DNA of 64,000 nt from Madurella fahalii (lineage: Eukaryota; Ascomycota; Sordariomycetes; Sordariales). Positions 35,881 through 46,980 of this stretch are shown here, in pieces. How positions within the stretch are numbered: the first letter of the stretch is position 1; every line of letters begins with the position of its first letter. The stretch is from contig CM056879.1 of NCBI GenBank assembly GCA_029876055.1, positions 868,001 to 932,000 of the forward strand, given 5' to 3'. The notes beneath the pieces are model-generated. The model had not been told where the DNA came from and did not search any database. It worked only from the letters and a program-made list of their open reading frames with translations. The position numbers and the translations under genes were made by a program.

Positions 35881-37187
35881 CTAAATCATCTTCTTGTCTG
35901 ACTGTTTTCCTTGTTTACGGCCTCTGATGACTGTCCCGTCTGGGAGCACCAGCTCGGATCGGCGAACGCTGCGAAGCACGAACGGGTAGGCGACATCGCA
36001 TGCAATTGCTGAGCCCCAGAGGAACAAGGCGGCCGAGCTCACAACAAAACCGTGCGCCTCTGGCCAATACCACCAACATGGGAATGTAGCCTATAACAGG
36101 ACCGACGATGGTGCCCAGGGCTCGAGAAAACCTGGCATCAACTTCGGTCAGTGACGTAGTTACACGATAGACAGAGTCCAGTGCATGCGAACTAATTCTA
36201 GATAGGCTGTTCTGGCCGGCATTGAGTTCTGGAGGGCGGATGTTTAGCCCGGTTGGCTTGTTGTTCCCTGGAGCGTTATCTATCACTGCGGGGAAAACGC
36301 GGCAATGCCGTGATAGACCATCACAAACACCGTCATGAGAACAACGTGACCGACTGGGCACGCCCATATCCGAGGTGTTGCTTGTGTGATTCATGCGAGG
36401 CCTGGCGGATTGGCTTATGTTTAATAATGTCAAACCCAGGTCTATCCGCCATGCCACTCTGCAGCAGTCCAGATCGGGGGAATTAGTAATGGGCATTGGG
36501 GGTGGGGGGGAAAGGGGAGGAAATGCGTCGTGCATCCGATAGAGTTGACGTGGAAGGCAAGGCGCTTATGACAAGAAAAAAAAAGGCAGCTCGAACTCAC
36601 CATATGGCATATCCGGTGCCGCCGGAATGGCCCCTCGCAAGAAGCATGGAAAGGCTCCCGTAACTCAGAATGAGCTGGGAGACGCCCGACGACCAGAAGG
36701 CCAGCTCGGTGGTGTCGTACCCTTCGCGGCCGCCCCACCACTTGCCCGCCTTGCTGCCGGACCCGTACCCCCTCCCGGGCTCCGCTAGCCACCAGGCGGA
36801 GAAGGCCCAGTGGCCGAAGCAGCCTACGGCAGCCAACGCGGCCAGGATCCATCCAATGTTGCGCCCCACCCAGGGGTTGCTGCTGCTCCAGTCGTTGGGG
36901 CCGAATTGCACCGTCGTGTAGACCAGGCCGACGTCGAACAGCAGCCACATGGCGAGTCCGGCCTTCTCGAGCGGCATCTCGCAGACGTGGAAGAGGTTGA
37001 TGATTTCCCACGAGACGTTGACGGCCAGGGCCAGGAGCGGCATGCCGTACGACTTTGTGGCCAGCGAGCGGCGCGTCATCAACACGTAGGTCGCGGTCCA
37101 GAGGACAAACGCGGTGCTGAGACAGGCACTGTGGACGGGTACCACCCACTGCGGCGTGTGCGCCGGGGGGATGTCGAGCGAGCCCAT
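35881..37187 (-). pseudogene. Pyr4/PaxB-type membrane terpene cyclase-like gene, apparently frameshifted
   Basis: Exon 1 (37187-36601) encodes MGSLDIPP, several hydrophobic helices, SYGMPLLALAVNVSWEI with the family's Glu at residue 61, GRNIGWILAA and SYGSLSMLLARG, ending GTGYAIW. Donor GTGAGT starts a 469-nt intron (36600-36132), acceptor GCCAG; exon 2 then reads FSRALGTIVG, as the family does right after that Trp. Near 36080-36105 the frame must shift by one base to continue CWWYWPEAHGFVVSS, FLWGSAIACDVAYPFVL (the conserved late Asp) and the charged tail ending at TAG 35883-35881. Pyr4/PaxB-like enzymes are seven-helix cyclases of meroterpenoid and indole-diterpene pathways, but many family members have no known substrate. 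No polyketide synthase, prenyltransferase or P450 lies nearby. Either a one-base sequencing error or a decayed gene. Confidence 0.8.
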
Positions 37188-37749
37188 CCTCAGGTTAAGT
37201 TTGGCGATACTTTGGGCGGGAGAGGAAGGAAAACCAGGCCCTTTTCCTGCTGATTTCTTCGAAGGAGCGGTTGTGCAAACGGTTCAGGAGGGCCCTAGAG
37301 GGACCGGGTTCCAGACCGGGCGCGGGGCTGTTCGGTTGCGCCGCTGGTCTGCAGAATCCGCTTGGGCGGTTGGGGGGTCTCTGGCGATCTTGATTCGGCC
37401 CGAGCATCGGCCACACCGATCTTTAGCTGCAAGATCGAAAGACCATCGGTGACACAAGGCGGTGACAAGCCAAGCTTTCTGGGCGTAACCTGGCATCTCG
37501 ATGGTGTTCTACACGTACAACATCAATTTATTTGTGCATTGTGGGGTCAGCTGTCAGTCGAAGGCTCCAGCGGTTGCCGACTGGGATGACCCGGCCTCTT
37601 CTGAGCCCCGAGCTGTGGGCTGCAGTGCTGTGGTGCGGGGCGGGGCAGGGCAAGGGGGCTTCGGTCCCACTGTTTCTCCAAAATAATCCCCACGTCAACA
37701 CGGGCCCGGGACCCGACACTGGAGGCCCAACCCGACGACCCAAGTTGAG
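37188..37749. other. Divergent intergenic region
   Basis: Shared 5' flank of the terpene-cyclase-like gene (-) and the DUF6604-type gene (+). No repeat or RNA seen. The short ORFs here are not convincing. Confidence 0.4.
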
Positions 37750-40335
37750 ATGGATGAACCGGGGAAGCTGAAGGGCATCGGAACCTGGCGCCGATATAAG
37801 CTGGGCCAGGCACAGTTCACCAGCTGGCTGAAGCAGACGGCAGAGAAACTTGTGACGCGCAAGCCAGCGCCCGACGCTGGAGCAAACGAAGATGCCGCAC
37901 CGCAACAGTCGCGTCGCCAGAGGAAGAAGGCAAAGGCGGCGGCAGCTGCTGGCATCGCCATCAGCTCGGACCCCGCAAACGAAAAGTTTGTGCATTGGAG
38001 CCAGCTCGAGGTTCTCGCCCAAGATATCGCCGACAATGCCGACCCAGAGGACGTCCCCGATGCCGCTCTCAACATCCTCCGCAACGTTGTCGGCCTGCGC
38101 AAAAAGAGCTACAACTTTTTCAGCAGTGCCACCAAGGACACCAAGGACGAGAAGGTCAGGCAGAGCAATGCAAACCACGCACACATTATCAGCGTGCTTG
38201 AGCGCGTCCTGGCCAAGCTCGAGGCTCTCGTGGCGGCTAGGGGAAGCAGGGAGCGCGAGAAGGGGCCCAGGGGCACTGCTCAGATCAACACCTCTGACCT
38301 GAACAACATGTTTGCCCACCTCGAGGTACAAACCCCGCCAGATGCCGCCGACGGCCACTCCGACGAAGAGGAGACTCGCCCCGCAACTAGCCAACCGTCC
38401 CACAAAGCACGCAAGAAGAAGGCCACAAAGAAACCGCCGAAGGCCGGAAAGTCGGAGAGACGGCCGGAACGGCCTGCGACCGGGTCCGGGTCCGGGCCCA
38501 AGACCAATGGCGATGGCTCTTGGGTGGACGAGATCGACTTCGGTCTGGGCGAGGACGACGACGAGGACGACGAGTTCGACCTCTACATGATGGTCTACTG
38601 CTTCTTCGAAGACTTCAACGCCATCCGGAACCACGTTGCCGAGCGTTGGTGCGACTATTGGTATGACCGGTCAGTCCCCCTCGACACGTTGGCCGTCATC
38701 ACCAATGCCGCTTTTGAGCTTTTCCACCAACTCGAGTCGGACCTCATCAAGGAGCTGCGGCCCTTACACCCGAGGCTAGCGAGATACGACTTCATGATGA
38801 ACATGCTCTTCATCAACGTTGGCATCGACCATATCGATTACGATTCATACGACGGCCTCACCGAAGAAGAGACAAACGAACGCATCTGGAAGGACGAGGC
38901 GGATTGGCTTGCCTTTCCGTCGTTTTGCACCCTGGAGAAGACGCTGCAGATGATACCCGCTGGGAAGGTACCTATGATCGCTCCGTCACTAAAGGGAAAA
39001 ACAGAGTACGGCGCCACCACCTTGGACGCCTGGCAAAAATTCGAGTCTAGCGTCACGAAGCAGATCATTATGGAGGGCGCGCACCTCAAGGCACTCAAGA
39101 CCAACGAACAGGAGCCGCCCATCTTGCCCGGCGAGCCCCAGCTTCTGATGGATTTCGAGGACTGTCTGCGGAGGTACGACTATACCTCTGCGCTCATTTT
39201 CTCCCTCCACCTCTGGGTAGACATCCGAAACATCATCGAGACGGACCATGTCCTGCCCTTCGAGCAGCTCCAGAAAACCGCGACGCAGCTCAAGCAAGCA
39301 CTCGAAACCCACAACCCGACTAAATTTAGCCAGGATCACGCCTTTAAGAGACGCTGGATTGCACGCATCTGGGAGACCAAGCACTACATGCTGGAAGACT
39401 TCACATTCGAGGACAAGAAGGCCCGGTTCAGGGCGATAGGCGTCGAGGAGGACCCCGATCCTTTCTACCTTCTCAAGCATGAACCGGTGTGGGCTGGCCT
39501 GCTCGACTTTCGCGCCAGGCTCGTCAACAGCCAATTGGGACACGAGTTTGTCATGCTCAGCTCCGTTGTGGACGCTGCCGCGTACGTGTATCATGCGGTC
39601 CTTGCTCGGGACCCCAGCTTGCCGCCATGGGAGGGAATGATGAAGTATGTCGACACGTATGTTGACGACAGTCAGTTCAAGTTGGGGCTCCGCCAAGGGC
39701 AGGACCCAGTTACCATTCTTCGCAACTTTGAGTCGCTGCCCGTTACCCAGCCCACGGAGGATCGAAGCGCCGGCCTAGCTGATGCCGACAAGACCTTCAC
39801 TCCAGCCATTCGCATGCTCCATATTCTTTATGACCGGTATGCTTTCGACGAAAAGCGTATCCACTCTGACGGCCCCCCACAGTACCTCCGGGAACTTAGG
39901 GCGCTCCGGTTGGGGATCGAGCGAAGTGCCCGGGACCAGGGTCAGGGCGGGCTTGCAAGGCCAGGCCAGGAGGCCGAGAAGGAGCCCCGACGCAAGGCCA
40001 CGCTGTCTCAGCTTTCACCACTCGAATTCTTGCAGCTGCTCGATGACGCGGTCACATCCCAGTTGGAGGGATTGCTGACGCTAGACTACTTCGAGCTCTT
40101 TGATGACTCGGTCGCTCTCCTGGAGGCTGTCAGCGCCGCGTTCGGACCAGAGTTGCAGGATCGCCTTGGGACCAAAGACAATGGCTCGCCCGCCTACCTT
40201 GGCCGCTTGCCTCGATACCTTGCGGAGGATCTCAACCAATCTCCGAATCTCGCGGGGGAAGATATTCTGGATACGGTGGTCAAGTGCTGCACAAAGGTTC
40301 TCCAAGCAAAACAGGGGCATCCGCGATCGGGCTGA
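37750..40335 (+). CDS. DUF6604-type fungal protein, 861 residues
   Basis: A single exon from an ATG at 37750 to a TGA at 40333-40335. The N-terminus (GTWRRYKLGQAQFTSWLKQTAEKL) followed by a basic KKAKAAAAAG linker, SQLEVLAQDIADN and NNMFAHLEVQTP matches the layout I know for the fungal DUF6604 domain, which covers roughly the first 270 residues. A low-complexity Lys/Pro/Glu linker and an Asp-rich patch (about 255-280) precede a long helical C-terminal region (DLYMMVYCFFEDFNAIRNHV onward). The molecular role of DUF6604 is not known. There are no signal peptide and no transmembrane helix. Members are often lineage-specific, in keeping with the accessory look of this part of the window. Confidence 0.85.
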   Translation: MDEPGKLKGIGTWRRYKLGQAQFTSWLKQTAEKLVTRKPAPDAGANEDAAPQQSRRQRKKAKAAAAAGIAISSDPANEKFVHWSQLEVLAQDIADNADPEDVPDAALNILRNVVGLRKKSYNFFSSATKDTKDEKVRQSNANHAHIISVLERVLAKLEALVAARGSREREKGPRGTAQINTSDLNNMFAHLEVQTPPDAADGHSDEEETRPATSQPSHKARKKKATKKPPKAGKSERRPERPATGSGSGPKTNGDGSWVDEIDFGLGEDDDEDDEFDLYMMVYCFFEDFNAIRNHVAERWCDYWYDRSVPLDTLAVITNAAFELFHQLESDLIKELRPLHPRLARYDFMMNMLFINVGIDHIDYDSYDGLTEEETNERIWKDEADWLAFPSFCTLEKTLQMIPAGKVPMIAPSLKGKTEYGATTLDAWQKFESSVTKQIIMEGAHLKALKTNEQEPPILPGEPQLLMDFEDCLRRYDYTSALIFSLHLWVDIRNIIETDHVLPFEQLQKTATQLKQALETHNPTKFSQDHAFKRRWIARIWETKHYMLEDFTFEDKKARFRAIGVEEDPDPFYLLKHEPVWAGLLDFRARLVNSQLGHEFVMLSSVVDAAAYVYHAVLARDPSLPPWEGMMKYVDTYVDDSQFKLGLRQGQDPVTILRNFESLPVTQPTEDRSAGLADADKTFTPAIRMLHILYDRYAFDEKRIHSDGPPQYLRELRALRLGIERSARDQGQGGLARPGQEAEKEPRRKATLSQLSPLEFLQLLDDAVTSQLEGLLTLDYFELFDDSVALLEAVSAAFGPELQDRLGTKDNGSPAYLGRLPRYLAEDLNQSPNLAGEDILDTVVKCCTKVLQAKQGHPRSG

Positions 40336-42292
40336 CAGAGCCGGGGCGGAGGGGGAGTGCCCGATAGCTTTCGCGGGATGGCACCGTGGGTCAGAGTCCT
40401 CATCGCTCCCCCTACGAACTACGCTGTTCAATAGTTATCTTGTGATCGTTTCTGTTACGGACCTCTACGTGATTCTGCCTCATCTTAATATGATATTCCT
40501 GCGACTTATCTCTGTGTCAGCAACCCCTTCCTTCCCCAAGAAGGAGGGACATCAATAACACCGCATCCGTTACTGTCGTCGGAAACCTCATCAACGTTGG
40601 AAGTAAACTCTTGACGCTAGGTGTGGATATCATGTTGTGGTGGGAGGGTCTAAGCTGAACTAATTATATGATATGGGCAACCTTGCTTGTGGCCATCAAG
40701 ATGCGGAATGTTTGAAGCCTCCATCCAAATAGACTTTAGGAGCCGTGACATTGCTTATAGATGGTCAGCGTGCTGCATGAGCCAGTCTCGGGATTGAGAC
40801 TGTGAATGTACTCTTCACAGAAGCCGCTGGCGGTACATACATATCCTCTTTCCAACGCCTCAGCAACCTCCATTTCCCGCCTATCCGTAATCCTCGGGGT
40901 CTCTTTACACTCGCACTGCCACGGCAAAGACCCTCTCCGAACCGATCTTCCTGGTTCTTGCAGCCCTAAGCCAGGTCGTCAGCGCAGAGTGATAATGTGA
41001 CAGCTGGTGGTAGGCCGACGTTTCCGTCACTGCAAATCTAGCCTGACAGCTTAACAACGCTATTAGTAAAGTTGCCGGTTATTGGCTGGACGGCTGGCCG
41101 AATACCTAAACGGTAATGCTCAGTCTGGCGTACGGAGCGGTATTGCATCATTGTAACTACCTTAAGGGCTTCAGTTTCGAGTTGTCTTTTACTTCTGCCC
41201 GATGAGCTCGCCGGCACTCTTGGATGCATCCAGCATATGTTGAATGTCGAGCCGTGTGTGATACAACTATCTCTTAGCGGGGAAGGATGAATTTGTTACG
41301 TGGTGCCTGTCTGTTTCCGCATTCTTCTCTTCCCAGCCGCTCATTCGATCTTTGCCGAACTAACTAGCTACCATGTGAGATGACGTTGCTCTAGAATACC
41401 GTAACATTAGGGGTCGTTGTGGACCATTATCGTAACGTAACTCGGTGCCATTGACCAGGCTTAAGCTAGTCCTCGACGTTCTGGTGTGATGCCAACTTGG
41501 GGTTAATGTCCCTTCTCAAAATATCGTGTGTCTGTTCATATACTAATATCTGAGACTGCTTGCCCTATATAAACCATTTGTTACTAAACCAACGTACTCA
41601 CATCAGGATAGTTTAGTCTTGCTAGGACTTAGAACTCTAAGAGTGAGCGTCCGACGTAGACATGTAAATCAGGGTTTTAGGCGCTTCCCTTTACCACCCT
41701 GGTTTCTGTCCTTTGTGCCGTTGGCTATAACCTAACCTCAGCCTGCCTCTCGCGCTGAAGCAAGACGGAAACGAGATACCCGCCGTGATCATCTGTGGTT
41801 TCTTTCTCCACCGTCTTTGTGAAGTGCAGGGGCGAAACGGACGGGGAGCGATGCAATCTCCACACAAGTTTTGAGCCCCACTGTGACGCGCATCACTCAT
41901 TTGGTAATTGTAAATAATCCTCCCAGGCAACAAGCATAAATACAGCACGTGTAATCTTCTGATGCTGGTTGATGTCGTTCCGCAACTGTGTCTTCAGTTC
42001 TGGAGCCAGATTTCACTAACTCATAGCCAGCTTATCGAGAACCAGCTGACGCGCGTCTAGCGACAGGCCTTGTCTGTATCTGGTCTCGAATCAGTTTTAT
42101 TCCATGTCACGGTTCGGATCAGGTCTCCTTTCGTAGATCATGTGTATTTAAACCGCTTGATTTCCCATAGCTTGGAGGTTTCGTAGTGAATTGTGCACCC
42201 CGTTCCACTTTAGTCTCCAGCCCATTGTCACGATCAGTCTTCCACCCCTCTCTTCTCACAACCCCGTTTCCCACGCTCAAGGAACTACAACC
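40336..42292. other. Intergenic 2 kb; one small cysteine-rich ORF
   Basis: On the minus strand, 40927-40736 encodes a cysteine-rich stretch (CECKETP..., VCTASGFCEEYIHS, GSCSTLTIYKQC) ending in TAA. It has no ATG in a good place and is preceded by a GGCAG acceptor-like string, so it may be the last exon of a small secreted protein or its relic; confidence about 0.3. The rest, from 41.0 to 42.2 kb, is lower in GC and shows no supported gene. Confidence 0.4.
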
Positions 42293-43751
42293 ATGGCGGA
42301 GACTCTCAACAACATTTTGAGACGGCACGTCGCCCACGACGCCACGACCAAGGACAAGCTGCTCGGCGCGGCCTTTATCGTTGTGAATAAGGATGGTAAT
42401 TAATCAACCAATGTGCTCCACCCAGTCCTAGCCAAACCGGGCATGCTAACTGCACTATTGCATCAAGGGGTCCTCTACGAGGGCGCCGCCGGACGCACCC
42501 GTCAGCCGGTCGACTCGCCGCCGTTCCAAACCGACTCGGTCACGTACATGGCCTCCATGACTAAGATGATCACGGCGGCCTGCGCCATGCAGCTCGTCGA
42601 CCGGGGCCGGATCGGGCTGGACGACGACGTCCGCCCGCTCGTGCCCGAGCTCGCGGGGCTGCAGATCCTCACGGGCTTTACCGACGGCGACGGCGATGAC
42701 AGCGACAGCGACGGGGACGGGGACGGGGGCCGCCCAATCCTGCAGGACAACCCCCGCCCCATCACCCTCCACCACCTGCTCACGCACACCTCGGGCCTGG
42801 CCTACGCCGCCGTCGACCCGGACCTGCAGCGCTGGGCGCGCAGCGTGCCGCCGCCGCCGCCGCAATCCCCCCCGGCCGCCGCCGTCCCGCTCGACTCGCT
42901 GCTGTGCACGCTGGAGAGCTGGACCGCGCCGCTCAAGTTCGCGCCCGGCGACGGGTGGTGCTACGGCACGTCGCTCGACTGGGCCGGGCAGGTGGTGGAG
43001 CGCGCGGCGGGCTGCGCGCTGGGCGCGTACGCGCGCGCCAACGTCTTTGCGCCGCTCGGCATGGCACGCACCGGGTTCCGCCTGGGCGAGGTGCTGGGCG
43101 AGGCCGGGGCCGGGGGCGGGGACGGCGGTGGAGACCGGCGCTTCCGCTACGTGCCCGGCTCGGTGCGGAACCCCGAGACCGGGGAGTTGGCGGACGGGAG
43201 GCCGCCCATTGTCGACGACCCGCCCGTTGAGAGCGGCGGGGCGGGGCTGTACGGGTGCGCGGCGGACTATGCGAGGTTTGTACAGGGCTTGCTGAGGGCG
43301 CTGGCTGGGGAGGGGGACGGCATGGTGAGTAAGAGGGCTGCGGAGGAGATGTTTACGCCGCAGCTTGATGAGAGGCAGCGGGAGGGGTTGGGGGAGATTG
43401 TTGTGGCGGTCGGGATGGCGCCCGAGTTTCCGGCTGGTACGCCGATGGATCACGGAATCAGTGGGGTGATGAATACCGAGGATGTCGCTGGAAAGAGGAG
43501 AAAGGGGAGCATGATGTGGGCTGGCCAGTGCAATGCCCGTTGGGTGAGTCGTCTTCTTGCCTTTGGTGACTTGGATGTTGTGTGGTTGCTGAAAGCATTC
43601 GCAGTGGATTGATCCCCAGACAGGCATCGGAGCAACCCTGTTTCTGAATGTCCTTCCCTACGGGGACGCGGTCGTTACCAAGCTGTACCATGAGCTAGAG
43701 CTCGCTGTGTATGCGGAGCTTGTGCCGAAGGGAACTGGAGTATCCGCTTAA
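42293..43751 (+). CDS. Serine beta-lactamase-like / transesterase family protein
   Basis: Three exons, 42293-42395, 42468-43543 and 43605-43751, give 441 residues. Intron 1 (72 nt) has donor GTAATT, branch GCTAAC and acceptor CAAG. Intron 2 (61 nt) runs GTGAGT to GCAG. The ATG sits in a strong ACAACCATGG context. Residues 64-67 are SMTK, the S-x-x-K nucleophile/base pair of class C beta-lactamases and their relatives. Y200-G-T-S is a candidate for the catalytic Tyr motif, and HHLLTHTSGLAYA is a typical family block. Fungal members include LovD-like acyltransferases and esterases, so a beta-lactam substrate should not be assumed. A Gly/Asp-rich low-complexity insert lies near residues 120-140. 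There is no obvious signal peptide, which suggests an intracellular enzyme. Confidence 0.88.
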
Positions 43752-43809
43752 GACGTAGACGCATGCAGGGTTTATGACTGGGTCACTTCCAATCGATTGA
43801 CCTTAGTGT

Positions 43810-44151
43810 TTACGTATGGATCGCCCTCGCCGCCCCCTCATCAATCACATCACCCCTGGCCATCAGAGCATGATCAGGGAAAGTCATTTTGAAATTGTAC
43901 AGGCCAGTTAGGAGGTGGTTTGCAACAAGAAAAACAAATTCAATTTTGCACAAGGTGATGGTTCCCGTGACGTGGTCCCAGAAATACGCTCCCTTTCCTT
44001 TCCGCAAGAGCAACATGTACCCATATAGTCGAGCTGTCAGCCCCTGACTCTGGGGAGGCGAACAATCCTCCCGCTGCTTCTCCGGGAGGTAGGCGTTGGC
44101 ACGACTTCTGCAATATTCCCGGGTCATACGGAACCACTTCAATGACTTCAT
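43810..44151 (-). CDS. Possible small hypothetical protein, 113 codons
   Basis: An ATG ORF beginning MKSLKWFRMTREYC, with an aromatic and hydrophobic middle (YGYMLLLRKGKGAYFWDHV, IEFVFLVANHLLTGLYNF) and ending IDEGAARAIHT. The composition is protein-like, but no family is recognised. It lies between the convergent ends of the beta-lactamase-like and ankyrin genes. It may be a fragment of a larger gene or a chance ORF. Confidence 0.3.
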   Translation of the reverse strand: MKSLKWFRMTREYCRSRANAYLPEKQREDCSPPQSQGLTARLYGYMLLLRKGKGAYFWDHVTGTITLCKIEFVFLVANHLLTGLYNFKMTFPDHALMARGDVIDEGAARAIHT

Positions 44152-44235
44152 CTGGCTCACTGTAGGCTCCCTCTTTCTCCCGCCTCGCTACGCGTCACTT
44201 CCCATTACGTGTTACCTAACGCCTCCTACGTATCC

Positions 44236-46980
44236 TTAGGAGCCGCCTTGTAGCCAAGGATTGGCCAACAAGTCGTCGTATTGGACAGTGCTCCTCCATA
44301 GGTGCGTGTGCATCGCCTCCTCGTTGAATGTGTGGTCGTTCGATTCGTTGATGGTAGACGAGAACACGTGGGACAGTTCGGATTCGGAGTCGGGGGAGGT
44401 TGTTCGAGATTGAGGGCTCTCGGGCACCCGTGGCTGTGAAGGCGTAGTTTCTCCAAGAGCACTTCCGTCAGGCCCCTCATCCTCCTCGTCGTCTAGAGGA
44501 GGTGCGGAGTCAAATTCCACGCCGCTGTCTTCCTCAACGGGCTCGTCATTCGAGCAACGGAGCTCGAAATCCTCATTGTTCAAATCACACCAGATACTAC
44601 CACCACAATGACACAGATCCTCCAATTTGTCGTAAGTGTCCTCATCGTACGGACTGGACCAATGCGCATTGCCCCAGTAGGGGCATCGGTCCTCGCGGCC
44701 ATTCCATAGCGCTCGGAAGTCTCTGTCGCGGTAATATGGAGTATACGCTGCCGTACGTGGGTAGCCCTTTCTAAACTCTCGAACATCATAGCCACACGCA
44801 TCCAGGACGGAGTCCCAAAGGTCTCCTCGGTAGAATCCCATATTGATCGCTCGGCAGCTGCGGGAGTAGGCGATGTGCGAGACAGACGCTCCATTCCGGT
44901 CTTGAGCGTAAACGTCTGCCCCTCGCCCGATGATATATATATCAGGGAGTCTCGCAAATCTTGCTGTGATAGTGGATCGAAAAAGTAAGAAAACAATACG
45001 TGTAAGCACGTTGAGCCGTTGTGGTCCCGGTCGTGGACAGACCCTCCATTGTCGAGCAGGAGGACCAGCGTTCTGATATTGATTTCGGGGTCGAGTGTGC
45101 GAGACCTACGAGACCATCCAACAATCTGCCGGCAGGAAGCTAAAAAGACCGTGTTATCGCAAATCTGTTCTCGTGGGTCGACAAAATGCGGTGCGATATG
45201 GAAGATATGTTGGAGATGTTCATAGCGCTAAGAGATTGTCAGAATTGTACGATCTCAGAATAGAACGTTTTTACATCTTCGTCATCCACTAAACCAAAGA
45301 CGACAGGAAGGGAACTAGAAACATCCAGCGTGGGGTCAGCGCCGGCTTGCAAGAGTGTTTGGGTTGCTTTGACCCGGTTGCCGCGGATGGCCAGATGCAA
45401 TGGGGTAATCCTGTAAATGATTTGTTAGACTTAACGACTCAGTTTTACGGCAGAATATGTCTTGCACATGCGTCGAGGGCGTGGCAGCCATACTCATTGG
45501 TACCATAATCGTCTCTTACGACTTCGTCAACATCAAGACCATGCTGACTGAGCAGCTTGCAGAGCTCCGAGTGATTGACACTATGCTAAACAGGGGTTGT
45601 CAACGGTCTTGGGAACGGCTCGGAGTAACCATGACATGTAAAGACTTACATGAAGTAAAGACCAGCCTCGCTCATCTCGGTCCTGGAGGCTTGCCTTGCC
45701 GTCTGCGACTAGCTCCAAGATATCTCCGATTTTGCCCTGTCTAGCCAGCTTGAAGACTGGCGAATCGCTCGGGATGATGTTGTGGACGGACAGGTTCGGA
45801 ATGGACAAGAAGCTGCCGGCGGCGAGCTGAGCTTGGTTGACTGATATGACAAGCGTTGAGCTTTGGTCTGCAGGGCGAAAAACAACCCTAGCGATAAATT
45901 CCACAGTACTGGTCTCGAGGTCGCCGTCTTGGTGGCCAAAAGCATCATGACGTCGTCTGGTCCTACGATTTGTGGACACAGCCAAGTGGCTGCCGCCAGA
46001 AATTTCGATAGATTTCCGCTTTCGATTTTGGCGTATCACCATCCCCGGTGGATCTAACGAGATAACTCGAGATGGGCCTGTAGAGGTAGTGTTAAATTCG
46101 GGATAAGCCAACCTTGCGATGTTAAAGGGGTAAGCATACGGGTTCCATTGAAGGCCATTGTGGGCGCTGAGAGGAGCAGGCGGCGAACGAGCTTCAGGTC
46201 TCGAGAGACATCTTGCCTCTCGTCACATCGGCCGTAGTGGTGGTATTGAGCCTTTTCTTCTTCCCTCTCGGCCGATTGCAGAAGTAGTTGGAGATCATCA
46301 AGCATTTGCCGAGCATCGTCTGACGCGACCGCGCCCTCCTTCTCGCCAATGAGCCCCATGAGTCGGGAAATGGCTTGCTCAAACTCTGAGTCTATGGGCT
46401 GTGCCTCTGTGGATTTGCTAACGCCGCCGGCACCTGGCGCGACGGTTCGAGCATCTGCTGGCAAGGCCGAACTCGCGCGGAGGGTCGAAACTTCTTCCTT
46501 GAGCTGATCGAGACCTTGGAGGATTTCGGACCACTGGCTTTGTGACGCCGACATCTGAACGGCCTGTAATAACCCCAGATGAACGTTGAGCATCATTAAA
46601 TTACCGCGAACGATGCTTTGCATCTGTATGAGACCTTTTTCGTCGACAACTGCCACCAGCCGCTTCCAGAGCCTGCCGAGACGCCGGCCTGTGGGCTGTA
46701 TGTTGAGGTGCTGGAGTTTTAACTCTATGTCTTTCACATGGTCAGCGCACTGGCTCGCCGACATCTCCAAGTTCTTCACGTCTCCCTCATCAACCGATCC
46801 ATGTTGCAGGCATAATAGCCGCTTCAGAATGCCCTGCAGCTGGGCGATGTCGCGAACGAGATGGCGCAGAACCTCGTGCCCATCCTTTACTGTCGAGAGC
46901 ACCTGGTGGATAGCATTGGACGATTTGAGAGCCAGTACGACAAAGGCCAGAACGCTGGCCCCTGCACCGACAGGGTCCAT
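44236..46980 (-). CDS. Fungal STAND-type N-terminal domain plus ankyrin repeats (frameshift at an AT run)
   Basis: Five exons: 46980-46140, 46077-45650, 45585-45494, 45410-45275 and 45227-44236. Introns are 62, 64, 83 and 47 nt, with donors GTATGC, GTAAGT, GTATGG and GTAAAA, all phase-consistent. The start MDPVGAGASVLAFVVLALKSS..., with a helical region after it, resembles the N-terminal domain found on fungal STAND/NLR-like and ankyrin proteins. Ankyrin-like units follow: DRDERGWSLLH, YGTNEITPLHLAIRGNRVKATQTLLQAGADP, LLLDNGGSVHDRDHNG and GRGADVYAQDRNGASVSHIA. In the last exon the frame breaks at (AT)5, 44933-44942: the run is two bases too long, and with four AT units the protein would read through to about 828 residues. 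The C-terminus is acidic and Ser-rich. No nucleotide-binding module is seen. A role in recognition or signalling is inference. Confidence 0.77.

Noticed and set aside
42455..43627. 390-codon minus-strand ORF over the beta-lactamase-like gene
   Set aside because: Antisense shadow; the plus strand has SMTK, the family blocks and two good introns.
35881..43751. A meroterpenoid biosynthetic cluster (cyclase, beta-lactamase-like transesterase)
   Set aside because: Only two candidate enzymes with a DUF6604 gene between them; no polyketide synthase, prenyltransferase, epoxidase or P450 nearby, and the cyclase appears broken.
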